Notes under the pieces: generated by a model
Told to the model about the DNA's origin: nothing
The model's input: only the letters and a program-made list of their open reading frames with translations
Databases searched by the model: none
Translations under genes and position numbers: made by a program
Shown here: positions 10,835 through 19,211 of the stretch, piece by piece
Numbering within the stretch: position 1 is the stretch's first letter
Layout: every line of letters starts with the position of its first letter
Origin: Trichosphaerium sp. ATCC 40318
Lineage: Eukaryota > Discosea > Flabellinia > Trichosidae
DNA: 23,696 bases
Direction of reading: 5' to 3'
Assembly (NCBI GenBank): GCA_038496445.1
Contig: JALMLS010000302.1
Span: 1-23,696, forward strand

Positions 10835-13001
10835 GACGACGTTCGTTTTCGAACACGTTGAACGCGTGTTAAAAATATCGCGAAAATTGTTACTTACTCC
10901 ACAAAGAGATGGAAATCTGAATCATTGCCAAAGCTCAAGGAATCTCTAAAATGGACCAAAAGAAGGGCAATGTAGTACCAAGAATCTGTGACATGAAGTC
11001 CCATGGCTGTGTAGAATATGCCAGTCCAGAGTAGCACCTGCCAATACAACTGTCTCCACTTGCAGCTTATAATCCATCCATTCCTCTCCTTCTCCTCTAC
11101 CTTCGATTCCTCATCTCCGTGTTCTCTCGACATGGGTTCGTGCTCCTTGTAATCTCTGGTGTAGTTGCCTTCGAAGTGCATCGGCTTCCACCACTTTTCT
11201 TCATCCGAGGAGTAGATTTTTTTGACATTTTCAATAAACTTCTGCAGTTGGTCTACTCCTTCAACAAATGGAAATCTCTCCTAAAGAAACAAATTAATTT
11301 AAAAAAAAAACAAAAAAAAAAAAACCTAAAAGCCGACGATTTTACAACAGGATATTTAAGTGTTCGTACACGACCGCGAGCTCGCGGTCGCACGTTCGAC
11401 ACATGAAAACTGTGTTATGAATACTTTAGGAAAAAAAATCAAAAAAATAATCAAAAAAAAAAAAAATCAGAAAAAAAAAAAAAACAAAAAAAAAAAAAAA
11501 AAAAAAAACGAAATAAAACGAACACGGCCCGCGCGTGTATGTATCGGAAAACGTACCTTGAATGCTGCCTTCAGCTTGTTGTTAGGAGTTATTTGGGACT
11601 CCAGCACATTATCAAAGCTGGCAACAAAAAACCCATTTAGGCATCTCTTCATCCTCTTGATGGGCATGGTTTTAGCATAAACCAACTGGTTGGCTATGAT
11701 AACACCTCTACATAGATAAATTAGTTGAAATGAATTAAAAATAAAAAAAAAAAACAAAAAATAAAAAAAAAATATAAATGGCGGCTACGTTTACGAACAT
11801 GCGCCGCGCGTGTTGCGTCGAACACGAAATTTAATGGGTAAAAAAAAAAAAAATGGACAAAACAAAAAAAAAACCAAAAAAACAACCAACTTACTCAAAA
11901 CCAAAGATAACATCTCTGTGTTCTCCAATAAGGGTACCCACAATTTTTGTTTCAGTATTGTGGTTTCCATGACTGCTCACAATCATCCAACCAGGGCTTG
12001 TTGGAGCTAAAAAGAGTATTAGAAGATGGCACATCAAATAAAAATACAAACACGTTTTTTTCGTGTGGAAAATATGACCTCGAGCTTGCGGTCGGAAACG
12101 AACACATTAAATATGTGTTACGTATACAACGACAAGCTTGCAGTCAGTTTTAAAGCAAGACTTTTAAAAAAAAAAAACGGTTTTTAAAAAAAGTACACAC
12201 TTTTTATGTGTACGAAAACCGACCGCGAGCTCGAGGTCAGGTACGAACACAATAAACATGTGTAGTATACCATAAAGCAAGCTTGCAGTCAGTTATAAAG
12301 CAAGACTTTTAAAAAAAAAAACGGTTTTTTAAAAAGTACACACTTTTTATGTGTATGAAAACCGACCGCAAGCTCGCGGTCATGTACGAACACGTAAAAG
12401 GCGTGTTTAAAATCGTACAGCGAGCTCGCGGTCTGTAAAAAAAGCAAAACAACAAAAAAATATCTAAAAAAAGTACACAATTAAATTGTGTACCAAAACC
12501 AACTGCCAACTAGCGCGACATGCGAACACGCGATATACGTGTTCCAATACCGCGACGAGCTCGCTGTTCTAAATTGAAGCAAAATAAAACAGTGTGAACC
12601 AAAACCAAACGAAAAAACAACGCACACGCGTTCTGCGTGTTACGAAACGCCGTTTGAGTTTGGTTCCACCATGAGAAAAAAACCGCATGGTAACGGAAAA
12701 ACCGTACACATGAAAACCGTGTACAAAAACCGTCGGTTTTTTTCGAAAAATTTACTTGAAAAATTAACAAATTTAAGGTTTTAAAAAAACCATCTAAAAG
12801 CAAAAAAACCCCCTTTATTAGTCTTTAAAAATTAAAATAAGACTAATAAAGGGAGTTTTAAAAAAAAAAGAGTAAAAAAAAGAGGTTAGTACCTAGTTTT
12901 TTCTTCCTCTTGAGCCTGAGCTTACCATCAGCTTCTTTGGAGGGCTCATCCTCATCAGAAAACTCAATGTTTATTAGAGAGAGGTCTTCATCTGAGCTCA
13001 T
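7143..13001 (-). CDS. Large element protein of unknown family (14 exons, 1022 aa)
   Basis: Exons on the minus strand are 13001-12893, 12006-11895, 11707-11557, 11280-10898, 10780-10433, 10234-9943, 9731-9594, 9458-9375, 9310-9218, 9120-8835, 8685-8362, 8212-8114, 7960-7682 and 7513-7143. All phases agree and total 1023 codons with the stop. The first 36 residues are acidic then basic. Residues 37 to about 670 look globular, with many aromatic and Cys residues, and I do not recognise a domain. From about 690 the chain is low complexity. It alternates Lys/Arg-rich nuclear-localisation-like stretches with long Glu/Asp runs, broken by a folded-looking stretch at about 850-900. The last 120 residues are acidic, basic, then acidic. 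Such tails are common in nuclear DNA- or histone-associated proteins, which is only suggestive. It is convergent with the recombinase gene and shares its intron palindromes, so it probably belongs to the same element. The start matches the ATG context of the left copy; an in-frame ATG at 13052 is possible. Confidence 0.75.
7514..7681 (-). other. GC-AG intron
   Basis: Exon 13 of the large gene ends AAAG|GCAAGT, the classical consensus of GC-AG introns. A GT two bases downstream would put the next exon out of frame with an immediate stop. The GC donor joins ATC AAA G to CT GGT AAA and keeps the acidic tail open to its stop. The acceptor is a TTTTTTTTTGTAG tract. Confidence 0.75.
7571..7642 (-). 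repeat. Intron palindrome unit (large gene intron 13)
   Basis: The exact core ACCGCGAGCTCGCGGT is at 7600-7615. The flanking arms are CGAACAGG...CGTGTCGG on the plus-strand left and CGAACACATAAAATGTGTGTT on the right; the right one is a clear stem-loop with an A-rich loop. The host intron (7681-7514) uses a GC donor. Confidence 0.85.
8029..8100 (-). repeat. Intron palindrome unit (large gene intron 12)
   Basis: The exact core is at 8057-8072. The plus-strand left arm reads CAACAGATAAAACACATGTCGG, with CAACAG at the outer edge. The right arm CGAACACAGAAAATATGTGTTC is a stem-loop. The host intron (8113-7961) begins GTACGT. Confidence 0.85.
8296..8332 (-). repeat. Degenerate palindrome unit (large gene intron 11)
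   Basis: The GAGCTC core is absent. The segment keeps CGATCGTGTTCGTACCGAG and a mirrored TACGATCGGTCTGTG, an imperfect inverted repeat in the position the unit occupies in sister introns. The donor chosen for this intron (GTGAGC, exon end 8362) is less certain than the others, because a GTGTAG a few bases downstream would also keep the frame. Confidence 0.5.
8748..8800 (-). repeat. Degenerate palindrome unit (large gene intron 10)
   Basis: Only arm-like parts survive: CGCTACGTTCGACGAACAGG and CGCGTGTAGTGCCGAGCAC. The GC-rich character and the CGAACAGG edge motif match the complete units, while the core is missing. Confidence 0.45.
9498..9570 (-). repeat. Intron palindrome unit (large gene intron 7)
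   Basis: The exact core is at 9525-9540. Both arms are good stem-loops: CGACACACAAAATGCGTGTTCG on the left and CGACACGTGAAATGCGTGTTCG on the right. This is the most symmetrical unit in the window and shows the three-hairpin plan most clearly. Confidence 0.88.
9799..9870 (-). repeat. Intron palindrome unit (large gene intron 6)
   Basis: The exact core is at 9827-9842. The outer edges CAACAGAG (left) and CTCTGTT (right) can also pair, enclosing the whole unit. GTGTTCG and CGACAC lie between edge and core. Confidence 0.87.
10340..10413 (-). repeat. Intron palindrome unit (large gene intron 5)
   Basis: The exact core is at 10368-10383. The left arm is CAACAGGAAAATCTCGTGTTCG, and the right arm CAACACGTAAAATATGTGTTCG is a stem-loop. 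The intron's 5' end in the sense direction reads GTACGTTCGCGAAC, so GTTCG-type sequence touches the splice site. Confidence 0.87.
10834..10875 (-). repeat. Single-arm remnant of the unit (large gene intron 4)
   Basis: A CGAACACGTTGAACGCGTGTT stem-loop remains, next to ACGACGACGTTCG, but no GAGCTC core. Beside it on the plus strand is an A tract of nearly 40 bases (about 10795-10832), the longest homopolymer in the window, which forms a T tract near the acceptor in the sense direction. Confidence 0.6.
11345..11416 (-). repeat. Intron palindrome unit (large gene intron 3)
   Basis: The exact core is at 11373-11388 within GACCGCGAGCTCGCGGTCG. The left arm is CAACAGGATATTTAAGTGTTCG and the right arm GACACATGAAAACTGTGTT. 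The same intron carries a second GC-rich block near 11519-11545 (CGAACACGGCCCGCGCGTGT), possibly the remnant of another unit. Confidence 0.87.
11793..11826 (-). repeat. Degenerate palindrome unit (large gene intron 2)
   Basis: The segment reads CGAACATGCGCCGCGCGTG followed by TTGCGTCGAACACG. The outer CGAACA / CGAACAC motifs and GC-rich middle fit the family, but the GAGCTC centre has been replaced. It resembles the CCCYGCGCCTGTTC block in recombinase intron 1. Confidence 0.5.
12007..12892 (-). repeat. 886-nt intron 1 with five tandem palindrome units
   Basis: The longest intron of the large gene is built almost wholly of units. Cores lie at 12077-12092, 12222-12237, 12365-12380, 12418-12432 and 12549-12567, all with one or more mismatches from the exact palindrome. 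Two neighbouring copies, about 12125-12270 and 12271-12415, are near-identical over about 140 bp. Both include AAGCTTGCAGTCAGTT, AAAGCAAGACTTTTAAAA, ACGGTTTTT and a GTACACACTTTTTATGTGTA hairpin ahead of the core. The joined exons keep frame (G|CT across the intron), so I see no missed exon. Confidence 0.8.
12804..12860. repeat. Intron-1 hairpin, copy 2
   Basis: The inverted repeat CCCTTTATTAGTCTT with its complement encloses an A/T loop of about 11 bases. It starts about 35 nt inside intron 1 of the large gene. It is collinear with the hairpin at 121-168 in the decayed copy. Four aligned stem positions differ between copies and all but about one edge position remain paired. Confidence 0.85.
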
Positions 13002-13752
13002 CCTTGATTTATGAAAAGTCAAAAAAGTAAAATGAGGCTTTTTTTCCCCCAATAATCGCGTTGAGAAATAGACAGGAAAGTTTCGTGTTTCGAAATGTGA
13101 ATCGGAAATTTCGCCTGTTTAAAAAAAGTAAGAAAAAAATGAGAATTTGATAGTTTGCAAGATTGTTGATGAGGTTCTGGGTTTGTAAAAAACCCTATCT
13201 TGCTGTAACCCTACAGGGAGATTGTATGTGCAAAAAACATAAAAAAAAGCCAAAAAAATCGAAAAAATTTTACAACAGGGTAGAGTAGTGTACAAAAAAA
13301 TACGGCTGGTACATACTCCTAAACTCTAACCCACCCTAAATAGGTGTGAAGGATTTGAATATAAGGTTTAAGAGAAATCTGAGGGTGTGCAATTGAGAAA
13401 AAAAAAACTGCTAAAAACAGCAAATCATACTGGTCAAAGTTCATATTCAAAGCCAATTTTTTACACAAAGCTGTGTATATACATGGGTATTGTATGGTAA
13501 AAATATAAAGCAAATCAGAGGGTGTGCAATTTTGTAAATGTTATTCTGGAAGGACACTCTTAAGCCTTCAATATGGTTTTATTACTTTCTTCTTTTTTTT
13601 TGGTTGGTTTCTTTCTATCCCCTTAATACTAGGCTATCTGTTATCTTATTTAGTTTTGACTTATTATTTTGATTACTTGTTTACAACTCTGTTGCATATA
13701 TGTCAAAAAATGTACTTGTAGTACACTGTTATGATAGTTGGTAAAGTAACTA
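13002..13752. other. Upstream region of the large gene; possible right edge of the element
   Basis: No gene is visible in these 751 bases. Position 13268-13293 (TTTTACAACAGGG...AGTGTAC) matches the outer edge of the intron units, so a 5'-untranslated intron or a stray remnant may lie here. Near 13068-13120 an ACAGG...CCTGT imperfect inverted repeat surrounds TTCGTGTTTCG. Single CCCTA motifs occur near 13190-13335. From about 13340 on the sequence is plain AT-rich DNA up to the foldback element. The element's right boundary is probably within this stretch but I cannot place it. Confidence 0.5.
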
Positions 13753-13929
13753 CAGGTCTGAAAATTATCATGGTATTATACTGTATTTTATGGTATAATC
13801 ACCTTTTATGGTACAAACTCAGTATAATCCATAATTATACCATATAATTATACCATAAAATATGGTATAATACCATGTTTTTTGGACAAATGGTATAACA
13901 GCCATTATACCATGTTTATACCATATTTC

Positions 13930-14230
13930 AATTTATAGAATATAATTATACCATAAAACATGGTACTATACCATGGTATTATACCACATTTTACAGTACA
14001 TTATACCATGCATTATATCATATAATTATACCATAAAACATGGTACTATACCATGGTATTATATTGCATTTTAAAGTATATTATACCATGCATTATACCA
14101 TATAATTATACCATAAAACACAGTATTATACCATGGTATTATACTGTATTTTAAAGTATAGTATATCGTGCATTATACCATATAATTATACCATAAAATA
14201 TGGTATTATACTGTGGTATTATATTGTATA
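13930..14230. repeat. 80-bp minisatellite in the left arm of the foldback element
   Basis: The block CATATAATTATACCATAAAA recurs with an exact 80-bp period: the CATAAAAY segments fall at 13952, 14032, 14112 and 14192. Each unit also contains GGTACTATACCATGGTATTATA and TTTAAAGTATATTATACCAT or a near match. The unit is itself built of inverted TATACCAT / ATGGTATA steps. About 3.5 copies are present. Confidence 0.85.
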
Positions 14231-14541
14231 AGTATAAGTTAGTCAAAGCTCACTTGGTCTACACTTGATTTAATAGCCTTTGGACCTACGCAAACACCAT
14301 ACCACACAATGCTTTGACAGTAGCCGTTATTGAACATAATTGGCATATAAATGTGTGAAAAACAGTTTTAAGAGAGAAATCTGGTAATGCGCCCCAATTA
14401 CGGGCGTTTTAGGGATAAATTGGCCAATTTTCTCCGATTGACAGTATTTGAGGAAGAAACCACTCCACATACCCCATGTTAGAACGCTACAGTGGTAGAC
14501 ACACCAAAAACGCGTTTAGTGCTCGAAAAATGCCCATTCGC

Positions 14542-14567
14542 AAAAAACCTCCAATTGGAGGTTTTTT
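14542..14567. repeat. Perfect 26-bp palindrome at the centre of the foldback element
   Basis: A6-CCTCCAATTGGAGG-T6 is a perfect palindrome with no spacer. It lies near the middle of the inverted inner segments at about 14401 and 14804. It may be the hinge of the foldback structure. A transcription-stop role is possible but unsupported in a non-coding element. Confidence 0.75.
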
Positions 14568-15394
14568 TCCCCGGCTCTCATTTTTTTCTCCCCTCCATAG
14601 GCATTTTTACACTCAATCAATGCCATACAGCCTCATTTACCAAATCAGGAGCAAAATTATTTAATTTTTTTTGACATTTTTGATATACGCTCCAATGCAT
14701 GTTAAAACGCGTGAATAGTGCTATAAGGCCAAGTTGTTTCAGAGTCTACCCATTTTTTGAGTTTTTTGGTTTTTTTTGGATTTTTTTGGATTTTTTGAAT
14801 TTTTCCCTACTAAACGCCCGCATTTGCCAGAACAGATAGCATTTAGGCTTCACACCCATGCGTTGACCTTACGAGTGATATTGTAAACCAATTGGCTAAG
14901 TCAGAGCACAAAACTAAGTCTTGTCCAGTTTATTGCCCACACAACACAAGGTATGCTAAAAGTAGTTGTTTTGAAGCCGTTTGCCATAGGTTTTAACCAA
15001 GCTAGATAGATGATAAAAAAAAAACCAAGATGTGTTAGCTAACAGGTACGATTCCGCTAGAACTTGTTTCCGATGAAGTTGGCAGTTGTTTTCATTTCTT
15101 TGTTTTAGTCTTGGTTTGGCTCCACCGCACAGGTCATTTGTTACTCCCAGTGCCACCACCACAACAAAACAGCAATTTTTGTACAACTATTTATTTTGTG
15201 CATCAAGCCTTCACTAATTCTTCTTCTAGTTTTCATGCTATGTCCATTCGATGCACTTACAGCAAGTACAATATTTTTTTTGAAGGTTATTTGATGTGTC
15301 AACTACCACAAAAGAGGATATGGACAAAACCAAAGGTCACGGATGTAAACAAAAAAATGTATTAATAAATGCAGTTTTATTATTAGAACAGTTT

Positions 15395-15715
15395 TTACAC
15401 GGTATAATACACCTGGTTTTGTGGTATAATCTACCAAGTTTTAAGATATAATATACCAGACTTTGTGGTATTATACTGTGTTTTATACCATGTTTTATGG
15501 TAGAATTATACCATATATTGCATTTTTTCAGGTGAAAAAATATGGTATAAATTCGCACTTTCTACTGCATATTTATGGTATAATTTGGCTGTTTTATGGT
15601 ATAAATCCTTTGATTTATGGTATATTATACTGGAATTTGTGGTATAAAATTGTAATCAATGGTATAATTATACCACAAATCCATGGTATCTACCATAAAA
15701 ACAGCTTGAAAATTT
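15395..15715. repeat. TATACCAT repeats in the right arm of the foldback element
   Basis: More than a dozen ATGGTATAAT / ATTATACCAT steps are separated by about 20-30 bp of variable sequence. No fixed period is visible, in contrast with the 80-bp array in the left arm. The tract ends eight or so bases before the TTGAAAATTTTAGACCTG terminus. Confidence 0.75.
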
Positions 15716-15908
15716 TAGACCTGTATTAGGATATCTCACATGGTTTTTTTTGCAGCTTGTGTTATTGCTATTACTATTCAAAAGCAGCGTTGAGTGCTTT
15801 GAGGTTAAAGGTTTCAATTAACAACAACCGCATGTAAAAAACTGTTTACATTGTTAAGTACATCCTCATTTAGTTTTTAAGGTATTAGGTGGCTATTACA
15901 TTACAGTT

Positions 15909-18819
15909 TTAAACCATTTTGTATGAGTAAATTCTACGGACAAACATTGAGGTGCCCATGTAACCAATTGCTCCACACATGATACCCATACCAAGGCAGA
16001 ACATAAAGAGATAACCAAAATAAAAACAGGTCTGCATTAGACCTGACATTCTCGTCTTCATCATGAAATAGTAGATGCCATACAAAAACACATAACCAGC
16101 TGTAGATGTAGCACCCAAAAATGATACCCAATGCCACCTATTACAAAGAGTAAATAACCACTCTAACTAAAGACTAACAAAAAAAATCAAGTTGACAAAA
16201 GGGGCCAAAGCGTACCTGTAGTCCTCTGAATTTAACAAGAAGTACACAGATACAATATCAACACATACAGTGACAATAATGAGGATAAAAAATACGAGGA
16301 ACAAGAAACCTAAAGCCAAAAATAAGTTACATTAACATTGGCTTTCCGTGGATATGATAACATCAACTTAAAAGAAAAAAAACCGCCAAACGCACCAAAG
16401 ACGTAATAGTATTTGTATTGCCAAAACGCTGTGAACACAAAGTACATCTCAATAAAGATGGAGCCAAATGGAAGAATACCAGACAGCAAGATGTGTGCCA
16501 AAGGCTCTTGGTACCTGTGCAACGTGGTCAGGAAGTACACGCTTCACAAACAAACAAAAAAATATTTTCGTACCATTGCTTTTCAGGGATTGGTCTTGGG
16601 ACTGGACTTACTCTACAAGGGTGGCGTGCTTTACCAGCAAAGTTACGGCCTACAAGAGTACCAACACCTGTGAGAGGGACGGAGAAGAAAATCCAAATCG
16701 CAAAGACAAGGAACATAGTAGTGATTGGGATAGATGCCAGACTACTGTATGACATAGCGATAATATCAAGAAGGAATGCAACACCAAAGCATGTGCAAGG
16801 AAAGAGGATGGCGGTCAATATCATTGTTTGAATCCATTGCTTTCCAGCTACAAAGAAAAAGGTGATAAGTTTTTGGAACAAAAAAAAATTTGAGTATTTT
16901 GTTCGCCAAAAAAAAAAAAATAGAACGCACCAGCGTGTTGATGATAGTGGCTTCCGCTAACATATCCTGAAATGAATGACGTGACAGCATAGCAACCAAT
17001 AAAAGCGCTGACCATACTTCCACGTGCATAGACGAAATGACTATAGGACTTTAACATTACAATAAAATAAGAGAACAAACAAAAAAACAAAATGCTTGAA
17101 AAGCGCACCTGTGGTAGAAACCAATTGATAGCGAGATGATGAACAAAATAAGCGCTGCTATTTGAATACCAGTACCATACAGTGCGGAGAACAATCCAAT
17201 TTGTGGTGGAGCACGGAATACATCACCCATGACTTGTTTCCAACCACACTCACCATCAACGCCCATATCCAAGCCTCCATCCTACAATTACAGATTAGAT
17301 ATTTATTTTATATAATTTGTCAAAAACAGAACAATAACAAATGACACGCACATCTTCTTCATCCTTTGCAATGGATGCGAAATCCTTGCGGAGAGTGCGC
17401 ATGAGAATCATTGATACAAGACCCACAAGGAACACTACCATCATGAATGAGTTGAAGATAGAAAACCAATGGATCTACCAGCAATGTAAGTAAACAAGAC
17501 AATAAAATATAAAACATTTTCAAATAAAGGTTTATCACTATAACGAATAACGTACTTGATGCTCAAAGAAAGAGTTGTCCAAATATCTGTTGAATCTGGT
17601 CTCATACGGTTGATCAGTTTCTAACCAGTGAACAGAATAAGAAAATGTAAGCGCTGCGCCTTCGGCCACAGGCTTCAGGGTTTCAGGTGTCAACTTCGCT
17701 TCAATAATCTAACGGTTTTTAGTACAACAATTTCCCCTTTTTCTGGTGCGGTGGCTGATTATTTTTTTTTTTTCAACACAACAAATGAAACTTCATATTA
17801 GTTGATTCCTATGCGCATACCTTGTCACCGTTGTACGTTATGGTGAATCGCTGGTGAGTGAATATGTATGGGTATTCATCTACTTTTCCAACCATTCCCC
17901 AGACTGGGAGGTCATCTATCGTTAAAAGGGTTAAAAAAGTGATATGAAAGGGAGAAAAAAAGAAAAAACAAAAAGCTTAAAACAAATATCTAGGCTGTCA
18001 ACCAACGCCACTACGTACCCAAGAAAAATTCATACCAATATTGCTCTTTGATGGCCTTGTTGAATTTCTTCGCCTCTTTTTTTGTTAGAGTCTTTTCGCA
18101 GAGCGTTTTCGTCTCAATGTCTTCTTTAAATTTTATTTCATAACCACTTTTTCTTAGTTCGTAGCCGAGAATCGCTTCTCCCAATCCTTCAAATCGTTCT
18201 TCTTTGTTTTCTGTGATAAGAAACGTAAGCGCATGAGTAATGCATGAAAGAAGATTAATCAAAAACAAACGCCACGCAATGTTTTTTGGTTTGTTTTTTT
18301 TTGACGCAAGTGACTGCCACACGGAATGAAAGAATTGAGGTCGTGTACGCACCCTCAAACTTGCAAAACGGCAATTTTTTGTGGTACAGGTAGGTTTCTT
18401 GTGGGTTAAAATAAGGACCGACTTTATTTATCCATAGAGTTATAGGAGCACTGTCTTTGTACTAAAATCGCGTCAGTTATACAGTCAGGCACTTTTTAAA
18501 CGAAAAATCACGGGTTGAGAAGAAAAAAACAAATTGTTGGGTCTGACAACGTCAGCAAAATGTATGGCCTCAGAATGTCGCGTATTGAGCTCAGTGCATA
18601 AGCGAAGAACACTACGAACATCGTGACCAGTGTGTGGCAGATATAAACGCCCTACTGTTTATTTTTCAAAAAAACGAGCACGCTGCGATCCCCCATTTGA
18701 ATCTCACCGAAGCGTACGTGCCCGATTAAAAATTTTTGTTTTGATCCTTCTAAAGGGCATACCTCGGCACAAAAACACACGGCTACGAGCACTGCCAAAG
18801 CTACGAGTGCTACCCTCAT
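15909..18819 (-). CDS. TM9 superfamily (nonaspanin) membrane protein, complete (12 exons, 575 aa)
   Basis: Exons are 18819-18763, 18461-18353, 18210-18019, 17915-17821, 17708-17556, 17474-17352, 17281-17109, 17040-16931, 16847-16574, 16514-16396, 16309-16216 and 16137-15909, all in phase. Residues 1-18 form a signal peptide ([18 protein letters not shown]). The lumenal domain carries the family signatures [29 protein letters not shown] and HWFSIFNS. Nine membrane segments follow from about residue 205, including the stretches with [27 protein letters not shown] and [12 protein letters not shown]. The length of 575 is normal for the family. TM9 proteins live in endosomes, Golgi and plasma membrane, where they act in membrane-protein sorting, adhesion and phagocytosis. 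The C-terminus ends SYKMV in place of the usual KxD/E retrieval signal. Its introns (about 63-301 nt) carry none of the palindromes of the left region. Exon 1 joins exon 2 directly, and a tiny missed exon there cannot be excluded. Confidence 0.93.
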
Positions 18820-19211
18820 TGTTGTTAGCGTTCTTACAGTTACGTGGTGTATTGGATTTTGCCAGTAAAAAACCAAACGACGTTTTTTTACTTCGTTTGA
18901 AGTGCAAGTAGCTGACGAGTTGTTCTACTGGCATCTTAAACGTAGCTGAGCTGGAGATTGAGACATAGTGTTTTGGAAACTAAACCATAATCCAGCCAAG
19001 ACAGGAGCTCACTGGATTAATGCTTAGACTCCCTTCCCACCATGTATAGAAGAAGGATGCCACTGAATGAAGAACTGTGGGACACTGGCTGCATGGTTGG
19101 CACATACGCTGACAAGAGAAGCTTTATGTACGCCAACTTACCATGATTCTGTTATTATACATTTTATTTTCTTTTATACAATTACATAAGTTGCAGCACA
19201 CAACTTGGGCA
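18820..19211. other. Intergenic spacer: TM9 gene promoter side and 3' end of the module gene
   Basis: These 392 bases lie between the TM9 start codon and the likely stop of the next minus-strand gene. I see no further exon. The sequence is less AT-rich than the rest of the intergenic DNA and has no homopolymer longer than about seven bases. It presumably holds the TM9 promoter and the upstream gene's 3' untranslated region. Confidence 0.55.

Larger units (their letters stand above)
13753..15723. mobile_element. Non-autonomous foldback/MITE-like element (1971 bp)
   Basis: The left end reads CAGGTCTGAAAATT and the reverse complement of the right end reads CAGGTCTAAAATTTT. Both ends are directly flanked by TA (13751-13752 and 15724-15725). 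TA duplication with CAG-type ends is typical of Tc1/mariner-like elements. Both arms are filled with TATACCAT/ATGGTATA repeats, left to about 14230 and right from about 15395, so the element can fold back on itself. Inner inverted segments also occur (CGGGCGTTTTAGGGA at about 14401 against TCCCTACTAAACGCCCG at about 14804). I find no transposase; the short open frames inside have no recognisable motifs. Confidence 0.65.

Noticed and set aside
4930-12570. CRISPR-like array, because of regularly repeated palindromes
   Set aside because: Spacing is irregular and set by intron positions, the genome is eukaryotic, and no associated genes exist.
14542-14567. Rho-independent terminator (GC-rich stem with T run)
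   Set aside because: The context is eukaryotic, no gene ends here, and the palindrome is flanked by A6 and T6 symmetrically within a foldback element.
14476-14674. Short open frames inside the foldback element as a possible transposase remnant
   Set aside because: They are two overlapping frames of about 60 codons through palindromic sequence, without recognisable catalytic motifs.
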